A stretch of DNA of 64,000 nucleotides, from NCBI RefSeq assembly GCF_031759225.1, contig NZ_CP134494.1, positions 4,570,920 to 4,634,919 on the forward strand, in the 5' to 3' direction. This document shows positions 9,460 through 18,298 of this stretch, one piece after another; position 1 is the first letter of the stretch, and every line of letters begins with the position of its first letter. The translations under genes were made by a program, and so were the position numbers. The stretch is from Mesobacillus jeotgali (GTDB lineage: Bacteria; Bacillota; Bacilli; Bacillales; Cytobacillaceae). Under the pieces are notes generated by a model. It saw only the letters and a program-made list of their open reading frames with translations. It searched no databases and had not been told where the DNA came from.

Positions 9460-9488
9460 ATGTTACTGACTGACCGGTCATTTGTCAA
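9460..9488 (-). promoter_or_regulatory. swrC promoter with overlapping palindromic operator
   Basis: Reading on the minus strand: -35 TTGACA (9483-9488), a 17-bp spacer, -10 TAACAT (9460-9465). The spacer contains the perfect palindrome TGACCGGTCA (9471-9480), flanked by further TGAC repeats. A dyad between -35 and -10 is a classic repressor site; the look is of a TetR-type operator. No TetR gene lies in this window. Confidence 0.65.
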
Positions 9489-9521
9489 TTGTAGATGTAC
9501 AGAATTTACATAAAACAGATG

Positions 9522-9550
9522 AAAAAATCCGCCTCATAAAGAAGCGGATT
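9522..9550 (-). terminator. Terminator after the small lipoprotein gene
   Basis: AATCCGC (9526-9532) / GCGGATT (9544-9550) hairpin followed on the minus strand by a run of Ts. Confidence 0.75.
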
Positions 9551-9558
9551 TCGTATGA

Positions 9559-9708
9559 TTATTCATCATCTATTTCGCCATCACCAATTTCATCTTCTTC
9601 CTCGACATCTTCCAGCTGTTCCCCTTCTTCAGGCGGTGCGTCATTGCCACAGCCGGTTACAGTGAACATGGAAATTGCCAATAAAAACATGAATAAAAGC
9701 TTTTTCAT
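9559..9708 (-). CDS. Small acidic lipoprotein, 49 aa
   Basis: Short gene with ribosome site GGAGG eight bases before the ATG at 9708. The peptide has a Lys-rich start (MKKLL), a hydrophobic stretch and a lipobox VTGC, then a mature tail of about 29 residues made almost entirely of Asp, Glu and Gly. It should be exported by Sec, lipidated on the Cys and held on the outer face of the membrane. Its own terminator follows. Function not recognised; the highly acidic tail could bind cations. Confidence 0.75.
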   Translation of the reverse strand: MKKLLFMFLLAISMFTVTGCGNDAPPEEGEQLEDVEEEDEIGDGEIDDE

Positions 9709-9900
9709 TATTCATTCCTCCTTTAGAAAAAGTTTTTCCAAGGCTTGATATTTCTATGTAACTTTGGTGTCTTTCCAGAAAACCCCTCTAAGAATTGGAG
9801 AATTTAGTTAGCAGATATGTAAAATTCTTAATTAAATTTTTCTATTTGTAATAAATTTCAGCATAAAACTAACAATAATAACAAAGGAGTGACTCGCTGA

Positions 9901-10893
9901 ATGAGTGGAACAAACGTACAGCTCACCTCAACGGAAATTTCGAATATATGGTCTTCCTACTTGAAAAGCAGTATGGAGTTGCGATTCTTTCAATATTTCC
10001 AGGCAACTGCTGAGGATCCAGGGGTTAAAAATATAGTAGAAAAGTTGGTGGATTTTTCTCAAAAAAGCCTTGAAGATCTAAAGGCTATTTTCATAAAAGA
10101 GAACCTGACAATTCCATTGGGCTTTACCGAAAAGGATGTCAGACTGGATGCAGATAGGGTATTTTCGGACACCTTCATCCTATATATTTGCCATGACATA
10201 ACGATGCTGTCCTTGAGTACATACCCATCTGCGTTTCCCGATTGCACCAGGAAGGACATCAGGAATCTTTTTCAGAATGCTATAGAATTTACGATAAAAA
10301 TACAAAACGAACTCACCGAACTAATGCTATCCCAAGGAATCTACCTTAAATCTCCCCAGGTAGCGTTGGACCATACAGTTGATTTGGTTGATGAGATGAA
10401 ATACCTCAATGGGCTTTTCGGCGGTTCACGGCCGGTCAATGCAGCTGAAATCGCAAACCTTTCTAGAGTCATCCACCGGGCCCGTTTCTCAAAAATGATC
10501 CTTGTGACATTCAGCAAACTGGCTTCCCACAAAGATGTTAAGCAGCATTTCAGCAAAGGCAGAGATGCTCTGGAAAAAGTCCTGGAAACGCTCGGTGATG
10601 TTTTTGAAAAAGAAAACATCCCCTATTCTGCCTCAGGGGATTATAATTTTTTTGAAGTCAGAAGTTCACCATTTTCTGATAAACTAATGCTATTTTTCGT
10701 GAACACATGCCTCGGAATGTTCTGCTTCATCATGATCAACCAGGCACTGACATCCAGCTTGAGGACTGATATCGTCACAAAGTTCACGATGATTTCAAAT
10801 CAGATGAAGAAGTTTTACGGAAAAGGCCTGCTCCTGACCATCACCGAAAAATGGCTAGAACAGCCGCCGCAGGCTTTGGATCGGAAGGTATGA
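9901..10893 (+). CDS. DUF3231 family protein
   Basis: 330 residues, all-helical, with two repeats of the DUF3231 fold: the first about residues 10-160 (LTSTEISNIWSSYLKSSM...), the second about 170-325 (VDEMKYLNGLFGGSRPVNAAEIANL...). Proteins of this family are common in spore-forming Bacillaceae, often in several paralogues, and resemble ferritin-like or spore-coat-type helical bundles; no function is established. Strong ribosome site AAAGGAGTGA before the ATG at 9901. Monocistronic between two terminators. Confidence 0.85.
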   Translation: MSGTNVQLTSTEISNIWSSYLKSSMELRFFQYFQATAEDPGVKNIVEKLVDFSQKSLEDLKAIFIKENLTIPLGFTEKDVRLDADRVFSDTFILYICHDITMLSLSTYPSAFPDCTRKDIRNLFQNAIEFTIKIQNELTELMLSQGIYLKSPQVALDHTVDLVDEMKYLNGLFGGSRPVNAAEIANLSRVIHRARFSKMILVTFSKLASHKDVKQHFSKGRDALEKVLETLGDVFEKENIPYSASGDYNFFEVRSSPFSDKLMLFFVNTCLGMFCFIMINQALTSSLRTDIVTKFTMISNQMKKFYGKGLLLTITEKWLEQPPQALDRKV

Positions 10894-10937
10894 AAAAAGG
10901 ATTCCAGCTGGCGTAAGCCAGGAGGAATCCTTTTTTA
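10893..10937. terminator. Bidirectional terminator between DUF3231 gene and protease gene
   Basis: Long hairpin GGATTCC-AGCTGGC ... GCCAGG-GGAATCC with A-run on the left and T-run on the right; it serves the converging genes ending at 10893 and 10940. Confidence 0.85.
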
Positions 10938-10939
10938 GT

Positions 10940-13339
10940 TTATTCTTTTGTTACCAGGTAGGCTTTGTATTCTGTGACTCCTGCATATTCTACATAAACG
11001 CCTAGTACCCAGTCACCGTTTGGAAGATTAATTCCATTTTGAACTGTGCCATCCCAGAGGAATTCATGATACGGAACTGGAGCGTTTGTGAATGAGCCGA
11101 TTGTATCAACAAAACCTCCAATTGTTCCATTAGGGTTGAAGACATAAACATCATATTCAAGTACTTCCGCACCTCCCGGCAGATACGCACCAACATAGTA
11201 TCCATCCTCAACCTTATCCATGAAAGCACCCGTTACACGAGGGTAGTCCGGCTCGCCAACAAACAGGATCGTCGGTACGTCAATCGTCTGTGATCCTTCG
11301 CTAATTACGATCGTTCCTTCGTAATAGCCTGGCTCCAGCTTAGAAGTATCTACCTGAACATTGAAGTTCACCTGCTGGGACTTGCCTGCGTTAACTTTTA
11401 GGTTCTTGCTTGTCGAAACCTTGATACCTTCTGGGTTTCCAGCAAACTCAACATCAAAGCTATAAGTCTTTCTTTCATTGGAAAGGTTCTTGATTTCAAA
11501 GCTGTTCTTTTCGACCTGCTTGCCACTATCTTTAACAAATTTGCCAAATGAGTGGCTGCCTGGAGCGACAAGAGTTTTTGTATTAAAAGCGTCAACAATA
11601 CGGATGCTTCCTGCACCCTGAGAGTTATGTGCGTAGGCTTCGCCCGTAGCCGGGTCAATCACATCTTCAGCAGTGTTCATCAGTGCAGCCTTTACATCTT
11701 CAGTACCCCATTTAGGATGCTTTTGTAAAAGCAATGCTGCTGCTCCAGCAACGTGTGGAGATGACATACTAGTACCTTGTAACGCAGCATAACCGTTGCC
11801 AGGGAAGGTACTTACAATGTTCACGCCAGGAGCTGATACATCCGGCTTGATCATCCATGTGAGGGCTACTGGACCCCGGGAAGAGAAATCAGCCATTGTT
11901 TCGTCTACCCACTTAGAGAATCCAATATTGAAAGAAATTTCGTTATTACCCTTTTCTAACTCAGCAAGCAATTTTTGACCATCTGCTAATGTAGTCTTAA
12001 TTGTTGGGACAGCTAATCCAGGAACATCTGCATGTTCACCTTCAACATTGTTGAAGATGATTGCTCCGACCGCACCAGCATTCTTTGCATTTTCAGCTTT
12101 GTCAACAAATGGATAATCTCCACGAATGATTAAAGCAATTTTCCCATCAAGATCTTTTCCTTCAAAATCACTTGCTCCACCTTTTCCAACGTAAACAAAC
12201 TCAAATTCTTTACCATTTAGTGCAAGTAACTCTTCATCACTTGGAAAACCTTGAACTTTCGCTGAAGGATAATCTACGCCTTCTGAAGTAGAAATCGCAG
12301 AATTATACACATTATACGGCAGCTGTGTTGCCCCAACAGAAATCGCCTCACGGGAAGTACCAGGAGATCCAACTGTCCAGTTGTCCGGACCAGCATTTCC
12401 GTTTGAAGTAACTGCTACTACACCCTCAGCCATTGCCCAATCAAGCGCAATGGAAGTTGCCCAGTCTGGATTGTTCAATGAGTTACCAAGAGACAGGTTC
12501 ATGACGTCAGCACCGTCTTGAACTGCCATTTCAATTCCAGCAACTACATCTTCCGTCGTACCGCCCTCAGCGCCTAGTACTCGGTATCCTAGCAATGTAG
12601 CATCAGGAGCGACCCCTTTGATTCCTCCATTGGCAGCAACTGTACCAGATACGTGCGTACCGTGGTATTGTCCAGCACCTTCCATTGGGTCATTGTCATC
12701 ATCGACAAAGTCATACCCTTTGTAATCGCCAAATGCATGTGCAAGATCAGGGTGAGTGTAATCAACACCAGTATCGATTACCGCTACTGTAACTCCCTCA
12801 CCAGTATAGCCTGCATCCCACGCTTCATTAGAACCGATGAATGGAGCACTGTTCATCATATTCGGGCTGAATTCCTCCGCCGAAATTTCTTCTGCAGAAA
12901 TGACATCTGCTGTGTAATGAACATTCGGGTATACTGCCTTTACGCCAGGCAGCGCCATTAGTTTAATAATTTCATTTGCTGGTAGTTTCGCAGAGAATCC
13001 AGAGAATACATAATCATATTCCCTTTTCACCTCTGCACCTTTAACAGAATTCTTTAATGCACCAATTACTTTCCCTCGTTCAGATTTAAGGCTGGCCTTT
13101 GTCTGCTTCTTTCCTTTATGCTTCGCTTCAATGATTGATTCTGCTTTTAACTCGACAATGACCGAAGTCGGCCTGCTGGACGAAAGTTCAATATCCCCAA
13201 AAATTTCTGCCAAAGGCAACTCAGTCAATTTGGTTTGTGAGGTTGTCCCTCCATTTGCTGCTGCTCCAAAGCCGAATGTGGAAAAAATCATTACGAATGC
13301 TACTAATGTAAGTAATACTCTTGGAAAATACCTCTTCAT
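10940..13339 (-). CDS. vpr: Secreted subtilisin-like serine protease, Vpr type
   Basis: 799 residues, close to B. subtilis Vpr (806). Order: Sec signal peptide (about 1-28), I9-type propeptide (about 55-140), S8 catalytic domain with a protease-associated (PA) insert (about 370-470), then a C-terminal beta region. Catalytic residues are Asp189 (VIDTGVDYTHPDL), His226 (YHGTHVSGT) and Ser524 (GTSMSSPHVAG), with oxyanion Asn313 (TSNGNAGP). It would be processed outside the cell, where it degrades proteins and can mature other extracellular enzymes. No sortase or S-layer anchor is seen. The upstream 400 bases carry no other gene. Confidence 0.92.
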   Translation of the reverse strand: MKRYFPRVLLTLVAFVMIFSTFGFGAAANGGTTSQTKLTELPLAEIFGDIELSSSRPTSVIVELKAESIIEAKHKGKKQTKASLKSERGKVIGALKNSVKGAEVKREYDYVFSGFSAKLPANEIIKLMALPGVKAVYPNVHYTADVISAEEISAEEFSPNMMNSAPFIGSNEAWDAGYTGEGVTVAVIDTGVDYTHPDLAHAFGDYKGYDFVDDDNDPMEGAGQYHGTHVSGTVAANGGIKGVAPDATLLGYRVLGAEGGTTEDVVAGIEMAVQDGADVMNLSLGNSLNNPDWATSIALDWAMAEGVVAVTSNGNAGPDNWTVGSPGTSREAISVGATQLPYNVYNSAISTSEGVDYPSAKVQGFPSDEELLALNGKEFEFVYVGKGGASDFEGKDLDGKIALIIRGDYPFVDKAENAKNAGAVGAIIFNNVEGEHADVPGLAVPTIKTTLADGQKLLAELEKGNNEISFNIGFSKWVDETMADFSSRGPVALTWMIKPDVSAPGVNIVSTFPGNGYAALQGTSMSSPHVAGAAALLLQKHPKWGTEDVKAALMNTAEDVIDPATGEAYAHNSQGAGSIRIVDAFNTKTLVAPGSHSFGKFVKDSGKQVEKNSFEIKNLSNERKTYSFDVEFAGNPEGIKVSTSKNLKVNAGKSQQVNFNVQVDTSKLEPGYYEGTIVISEGSQTIDVPTILFVGEPDYPRVTGAFMDKVEDGYYVGAYLPGGAEVLEYDVYVFNPNGTIGGFVDTIGSFTNAPVPYHEFLWDGTVQNGINLPNGDWVLGVYVEYAGVTEYKAYLVTKE

Positions 13340-13754
13340 TCCTTCGCCTCATCCTCTCTCGTAATATAATCAAAACCTCACTCTTCTGGACTGAATTACA
13401 CCTCCTTAGGAAAAAAGAGCGAGTATGTATCTAAAAAATCCCTTACCTATTACTAATTAACTAATCTCTCAAGTTTCCCTCTAATAAATTATCCAAAAAT
13501 TCTGATATACTTCACCAAAAAAATTAACATGAAAACCGACCAAAAATGATCTAATAACAAACTTTGCTATAAACAACGAATATTCGTCGATATGTGACGG
13601 ACCGCTTTTACAAAATTTTGTATCATATAGAACTTAAACGTGGTCACCTTTTACCAATTTCGCTATTGTCTGTTTCAGTTAACAAGTGTAATTTAATAGT
13701 TAGTACTATTTATCCAGTGCATAACAATTTATAAAAAAGAGGCGATTCAAGAAC
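13340..13754. other. Gene-free intergenic region between vpr and the symporter
   Basis: About 415 bases, AT-rich, holding the divergent control regions of vpr (minus) and the symporter (plus). I see no ORF, RNA or clear operator; promoter hexamers are not convincing enough to call. Confidence 0.4.
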
Positions 13755-14987
13755 GTGAACATTTGGCATTCATACAAAAATTCATCTTTTATTTTAAAAA
13801 TGACAGTCGGCTTCGTACTTGGCATTGTAGCTGGTATTGTATTCGGGGCGGAAGCGGAGGTGCTCAAACCTTTCGGGACGCTGTTAATAAAACTGCTTAA
13901 CCTGATTGCTACTCCTGTTGTTTTCCTGACGGTTGTGCTCGCAGTCAATCAAATGAATCCTGCGCAATTAGGCCGGACCGGAGGAAAGCTGGTGCTTTAT
14001 TATGGAGCGACCACGGCAGCGGCCGTCTTGATCGGCCTTGGACTTGCTCTATGGATCAATCCTGGGGACTCCCTTTCACTGCCTAACACGGAGGTTGAGA
14101 AGCCTGCTACACCTTCGATTTCCGACGTGATCTTCAATATTGTCCCGGATAATTTCTTTGCTGCTTTTACATCGGGAAATTTAATGGCCATCCTGTTCCT
14201 GGCGATCATTATTGGCTTTACGATTTCAGGGATGAGATTTGCTAATGAGGAGAAAATCCAAAACTATGGAGCCCAACTGCAAGTATTTTTTGAAGCGGCG
14301 AATGAATTGTTCTTCAGGATTCTAAAAGGAATCCTCCTATACGCTCCAATCGGTATTTTTGCGATAAGTGCTTCGACATTCGGCACACAAGGTTGGGATA
14401 CATTAACCTCATTATTGGAGTTTACAGCAGTATTCTATATCGGGGTCATCATTCTGTGGCTCTTTGTTTACAGTGGGACTTTGAAACTATTCAAGATTCC
14501 GGTCAGAAGCTTTTTTGCCAACACAAAGGATGCTTATACAACAGCGTTCTTCACATCCAGCAGCATCGCTTCCTTGCCTGTTGCAATTGAAAGTGCGAGG
14601 AAGGCGGGCATCAGCGAAAAAATGGTGAACTTCAGTTTACCTTTGGGAGCTGTGTTCAACTCAGATGGCGGAGCGCTTCGGATGGGCGCCTCGATTGTCT
14701 TTGCTGCCAATGTAACAGGGATCAGCTTCTCACTGACTGATTTCATTACCATCGTCCTGATCGGGACTCTTCTCTCGATTGGAACAGCAGGTATCCCTGC
14801 TGCAGGTCTGGTGACTTTGTCAGTCGTGCTGACGATGTTTGATTTGCCGCTTGAGGTCGTAGCTCTGATTGCCGGTGTCGATGCAATCATCGGCATGGCC
14901 GGAACAGCCTCTAACGTAGTAGGAGACGTGGTTGGTGCCGCAGTGGTTGACCAATCCGAAAAGAAAGCTGAAATGGCTGGATCATAA
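13755..14987 (+). CDS. Dicarboxylate/amino acid:cation symporter (DAACS family)
   Basis: 410-residue membrane protein of the glutamate/aspartate/C4-dicarboxylate:H+ or Na+ symporter family (GltT/GltP/DctP type). Visible family features: N-terminal helix FILKMTVGFVLGIVAG, the re-entrant serine-rich hairpin FFTSSSIASLPVAIE, the substrate region LPLGAVFNSDGGALRMG and the second hairpin ending GVDAIIGMAGTASNVVGD. Start taken as GTG at 13755 behind GAGGCGA. Exact substrate (glutamate, aspartate or fumarate/succinate) cannot be assigned; the Asn-Ser-Asp-Gly segment departs from the typical NMDGT motif. Monocistronic with its own terminator. Confidence 0.88.
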   Translation: MNIWHSYKNSSFILKMTVGFVLGIVAGIVFGAEAEVLKPFGTLLIKLLNLIATPVVFLTVVLAVNQMNPAQLGRTGGKLVLYYGATTAAAVLIGLGLALWINPGDSLSLPNTEVEKPATPSISDVIFNIVPDNFFAAFTSGNLMAILFLAIIIGFTISGMRFANEEKIQNYGAQLQVFFEAANELFFRILKGILLYAPIGIFAISASTFGTQGWDTLTSLLEFTAVFYIGVIILWLFVYSGTLKLFKIPVRSFFANTKDAYTTAFFTSSSIASLPVAIESARKAGISEKMVNFSLPLGAVFNSDGGALRMGASIVFAANVTGISFSLTDFITIVLIGTLLSIGTAGIPAAGLVTLSVVLTMFDLPLEVVALIAGVDAIIGMAGTASNVVGDVVGAAVVDQSEKKAEMAGS

Positions 14988-14995
14988 AGCGTAAA

Positions 14996-15025
14996 GACCG
15001 CATCTGCTTTTAGATGCGGTCTTTT
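14996..15025. terminator. Terminator between symporter and oxidoreductase genes
   Basis: GACCGCATCT (14996-15005) / AGATGCGGTC (15012-15021) followed by TTTT; may also end the converging operon ending at 15033. Confidence 0.85.
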
Positions 15026-15032
15026 ATGATAT

Positions 15033-15992
15033 TTATAAATCCAGCACCAAATTCCCTTTCCCGCGTGAAACACAGCTTAACATCATTTGGTTGGAGTCTC
15101 TTTGTTCTTCTGTCAGGAAGGAATCATAGTGGTCAATCTCTCCTTCTGCCACCTTCACTTCACATGTACCGCAGCCGCCGACTCTGCAGGAATAAGGGAC
15201 ATCAATGCCGTTTTGGCGAAGGACATCCAGCAGTGATTGGTCCGCGGGCACTGAGAGATGCTTGCCGCTCTGGTTCAAGGTAATTCCAAAGGGGACTGAA
15301 TCCTTCATCACGGGTGGCGCGAATCGTTCATAATGGACATTAAACTCAGGATAGCCAAAGTTTTTGGCTGCACTCGTGAATTCCTGTATCATTTTTTCCG
15401 GCCCGCAAAAATAAACATGTGTGCCGATTCGGTGATTCTTAAGAATATTGACTGTTAATCGTTCAGGCTTCTCTCCTTCTGAAAAATAAAAATGGCAATG
15501 CCCAGGATAAGTCTCGTTCAAGTAATCATAAAATGCGCACTGCTCTTTTGATTTTGCTGCGTAATGCAATTCAAAGGATTGTTCTTTTTCAGCAAGTTCC
15601 GCCATCATCGATAAAAAGGGCGTAATTCCAATACCAGCTGCATATAAAACATGATGCTTAGCCTGGAAACTCAAAGGAAAATGATTTTTCGGATAGCTGA
15701 TTCTTAACACATTCCCTTCGGAAACTCGATGATGCCAGTAATCAGAGCCGCCAGTTGAAGGTTCTGCCAGCCGTACTGCTATTTCGATCAAGCCGGGTTC
15801 AGACAGGTTAAAAACTGAATACGACCTCTCCAATGTTCCCGATTTCTTCGGCAAATAAGTGGTAATATGAGATCCCCCACTGAATGGCGGCAACTTTGAT
15901 CCATTCATCTCCTTTAGTGTGAACCTTTTAATTGTCGCTGTTTCTTTTTTAATTGATTTTATCCGTACGTCCAAGGTAGATTTCCGATGCAA
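15033..15992 (-). CDS. Ferredoxin-NAD(P)H reductase with C-terminal 2Fe-2S domain (DmmB-like)
   Basis: 319 residues in phthalate-dioxygenase-reductase order: FMN/FAD-binding barrel (about 1-100, RSYSVFNL), NAD-binding domain (about 105-225, YAAGIGITPFLSMM; YFCGPEKM), then a plant-type 2Fe-2S ferredoxin (about 235-319) with CRVGGCGTC and a fourth Cys in MLSCVSRG. It passes electrons from NAD(P)H to an oxygenase. It is the last of three genes with the N-demethylase subunits, so it is probably the electron-transfer subunit of that enzyme. It starts 18 bp after the preceding gene. Confidence 0.88.
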   Translation of the reverse strand: MHRKSTLDVRIKSIKKETATIKRFTLKEMNGSKLPPFSGGSHITTYLPKKSGTLERSYSVFNLSEPGLIEIAVRLAEPSTGGSDYWHHRVSEGNVLRISYPKNHFPLSFQAKHHVLYAAGIGITPFLSMMAELAEKEQSFELHYAAKSKEQCAFYDYLNETYPGHCHFYFSEGEKPERLTVNILKNHRIGTHVYFCGPEKMIQEFTSAAKNFGYPEFNVHYERFAPPVMKDSVPFGITLNQSGKHLSVPADQSLLDVLRQNGIDVPYSCRVGGCGTCEVKVAEGEIDHYDSFLTEEQRDSNQMMLSCVSRGKGNLVLDL

Positions 15993-16010
15993 TCGAAAGC
16001 TCCTCCTATT

Positions 16011-16469
16011 CTATCTGATTGTGACATACCCCAAATAGGCATCCAAACGGCGTGAATAATGATCCGACACTTCAAGCTCCAGTCCACAGTGTGCGCAAGT
16101 GATATGTGGTTCAACATCTACTTCACTTTCACCGTGGCAAGTACAACAGACTAGTTTTTTCTTAGCAGGCCCAATAGGGAGCGATTGAAAGTCATGTTCA
16201 GTAAAGCCTATCTTCAATGCTTTATTTTGTATCCTTTTTACAAAATCCACTGCACCCGAAATGTATAGATACGTACCCATTTTCTGATGGCTGATCCATT
16301 CATCCACAAAGCTTTCTTCACTCTCTTCCTGAAAAATATGAAAATCGAATGGCGCATTCTCATCTATTGCCTGGCTAACGAGAATATATAAAGACCTCAC
16401 ACCTTGTGAATCTGCACAAAACAGAAACTTTCTCTTGCCTTCCATCAATGATAAATGATCTTGGTTCAT
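16011..16469 (-). CDS. dmmA: Dimethylamine monooxygenase subunit DmmA-like protein
   Basis: 152 residues. The C-terminal third carries a four-Cys zinc- or iron-type ribbon (CCTCHGE and CAHCGLELE) and ends SDHYSRRLDAYLGYVTIR, a signature I recognise from DmmA-type proteins of bacterial dimethylamine monooxygenase. The N-terminal half looks like a small alpha/beta domain (KFLFCADSQGVRSLYILV). Its start codon overlaps the stop of the upstream gene by 4 bp (ATGA), indicating translational coupling. The subunit's exact role is unknown; known enzymes need it for secondary-amine oxidation. Confidence 0.75.
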   Translation of the reverse strand: MNQDHLSLMEGKRKFLFCADSQGVRSLYILVSQAIDENAPFDFHIFQEESEESFVDEWISHQKMGTYLYISGAVDFVKRIQNKALKIGFTEHDFQSLPIGPAKKKLVCCTCHGESEVDVEPHITCAHCGLELEVSDHYSRRLDAYLGYVTIR

Positions 16470-17416
16470 CTCTTTTTTAATTCCCCCTCCAGATATTCCA
16501 GGACAACTTCCCGATAGAGAGAGATGCCCTTATAGTCAGTGATGAATTCCGGAAGTTCTTTGAGGATCGCCGAAAACTGTTCCAGCCATGGCGTATGCTG
16601 TATGAATTCCTGCAACTGAAGCATATGTGTATGGATCGTAAATAAAATTCCATTGCTTTTTGGGAGACGGAATAATTTTTGAACTTCTACTCGAAAGTGA
16701 ACCATCTCACCAGCATTTTCTTTGGTCACCTTTTTGCGAGCCTGGCCCCATTCTGCAAAGGTTTCGAGCGATGTATCCAGGATGTTTCCTGCCATCAACG
16801 ACCAGTTTTTCCTCCACCAGGGACTTCCTGCCTCGATTCTCATTAAAAACTGGAGGATGCGTTCATCAAGAGAGTCGGACTTGAAACCAGGAATAGGTGT
16901 ATGTATTTCTTTGAATGACATGCCTGCATCAAAATACAAGGACCAATTGGCCGGAAAACAAAGCTGGCCCACATCGAGGAATAAATCTCCGTCCCGCTGC
17001 ATCATCAGGATCAAGTCTTCCTGGACATGGCGTCCTGCAAAATCAAGGGGCTCCTCGTCCAGTGTTGTTGAATCCCCAAATGTGAAGGAGTATTTCTCAT
17101 CAGTGTGTAGGTTATTGAAAATCCATTGATCACCGTTGGTAACAAGCTTGAATGTTTCAGGATAATATTTGGACAAATCGTGCAAAATCTGGTCCAGTGC
17201 CTCCCACTGGGCATCCATGGTATGCGGCTCTGAATAATAACAGCGTTCCGGGTGCTTTTTCAGCAGCTCTCTTTTCAGATTCATTTCCTCTATATAAGTT
17301 TCCGTTACTTCGATTGCAATTGGTGGATTTAATGGAATGGCATTGTTAGAATATCTATATACATCATGTTCACCAAACGGATAAGGAAATGAACGGATCT
17401 TCTCAGTGGAGACCAT
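16466..17416 (-). CDS. DUF3445 heme-dependent oxidative N-demethylase-like subunit
   Basis: 316 residues matching the DUF3445/HODM family: the N-terminal region has FPYPFG and a mid-protein LMMQRDGDLFLDVGQLCFPANWS core, followed by GFKSDSLDERILQFLMRIEAGSPWWRKNWSLM, typical of this family. These proteins bind heme and, with a reductase, remove a methyl group from secondary amines, releasing formaldehyde. First gene of a tight three-gene operon with DmmA-like and reductase genes. I see no formaldehyde-detoxifying or trimethylamine genes beside it, so the in-cell substrate is open. Confidence 0.8.
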   Translation of the reverse strand: MVSTEKIRSFPYPFGEHDVYRYSNNAIPLNPPIAIEVTETYIEEMNLKRELLKKHPERCYYSEPHTMDAQWEALDQILHDLSKYYPETFKLVTNGDQWIFNNLHTDEKYSFTFGDSTTLDEEPLDFAGRHVQEDLILMMQRDGDLFLDVGQLCFPANWSLYFDAGMSFKEIHTPIPGFKSDSLDERILQFLMRIEAGSPWWRKNWSLMAGNILDTSLETFAEWGQARKKVTKENAGEMVHFRVEVQKLFRLPKSNGILFTIHTHMLQLQEFIQHTPWLEQFSAILKELPEFITDYKGISLYREVVLEYLEGELKKR

Positions 17417-17590
17417 CCAACCCCTCCTTTTCTGAATTTTTCATCTACTTAATACTATACAGAAGTTTGCTGATGAATTCATTACAAGAGGGAAAGTTGG
17501 ACAAGCTTATATAGGGCAAGTATAAACTCGGTATAATAGTGTCTTTTTCCTGAAATAATGATGAAGTATGAAAAGCCGGAGTTTTATCGC

Positions 17591-17644
17591 TTGACACTTA
17601 CTAAGTTTTATATAATAATCGTTACTGTATTAGAATTATTCTAG
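17591..17644 (+). promoter_or_regulatory. ahpCF control region with PerR-box-like dyad
   Basis: A TTGACA (17591-17596) precedes a TATAAT-like run (17611-17616; spacing 14, so the true -10 may be shifted). Just downstream, TTAGAATTATTCTAG (17630-17644) is a near-perfect dyad resembling the PerR box TTATAATNATTATAA. In Bacillus, PerR represses ahpCF until peroxide appears; PerR control here is inferred. Confidence 0.5.
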
Positions 17645-17721
17645 TTTACCGAATAGTTAACTGAATACATCAGTGAAACTATTTCAAAAAATAATTCAAC
17701 CATTCAAGGAGGAAATTAATC

Positions 17722-18285
17722 ATGGCATTAATCGGCACTCAAGTTTTACCATTCACAGCAAACGCATTCCACAACGGAGAATTCATCACTGTTACCGAAG
17801 AAAATCTTAAAGGCAAGTGGAGCGTAGTTGTATTCTACCCAGCAGACTTCACATTCGTATGCCCAACTGAGCTTGAAGACATGCAAAACGAATATGCTAC
17901 TTTAAAAGAAATGGGAGCAGAAGTATACTCTGTATCAACTGATACTCACTTCACTCACAAAGCATGGCATGACCACTCAGAAGCAATCGGCAAAATCGAG
18001 TACATCATGATCGGCGACCCTTCTCAGAAGATTTCTCGCAACTTCGACGTATTGAACGAAGAAGATGGTCTTGCAGAGCGCGGAACTTTCATCATCGATC
18101 CAGACGGCGTTATCCAAACTGTCGAAATCAATGCAGGCGGAATCGGCCGTGACGCTAGCCAGGTAGTAAACAAGCTAAAAGCAGCACAATATGTACGCAA
18201 CAACCCAGGCGAAGTTTGCCCTGCTAAATGGAAAGAAGGCGGCGAAACTCTTAAGCCAAGCCTTGATCTTGTAGGAAAGATTTAA
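17722..18285 (+). CDS. ahpC: Alkyl hydroperoxide reductase, peroxiredoxin subunit
   Basis: 187-residue typical 2-Cys peroxiredoxin. Peroxidatic Cys47 lies in DFTFVCPTE, resolving Cys166 in [10 protein letters not shown]. It reduces H2O2, organic peroxides and peroxynitrite in the cytoplasm and is re-reduced by AhpF, encoded 13 bp downstream. Ribosome site AAGGAGGAAA precedes the ATG at 17722. Length is the family norm. Confidence 0.97.
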   Translation: MALIGTQVLPFTANAFHNGEFITVTEENLKGKWSVVVFYPADFTFVCPTELEDMQNEYATLKEMGAEVYSVSTDTHFTHKAWHDHSEAIGKIEYIMIGDPSQKISRNFDVLNEEDGLAERGTFIIDPDGVIQTVEINAGGIGRDASQVVNKLKAAQYVRNNPGEVCPAKWKEGGETLKPSLDLVGKI

Positions 18286-18298
18286 GGGGTACACTCCC

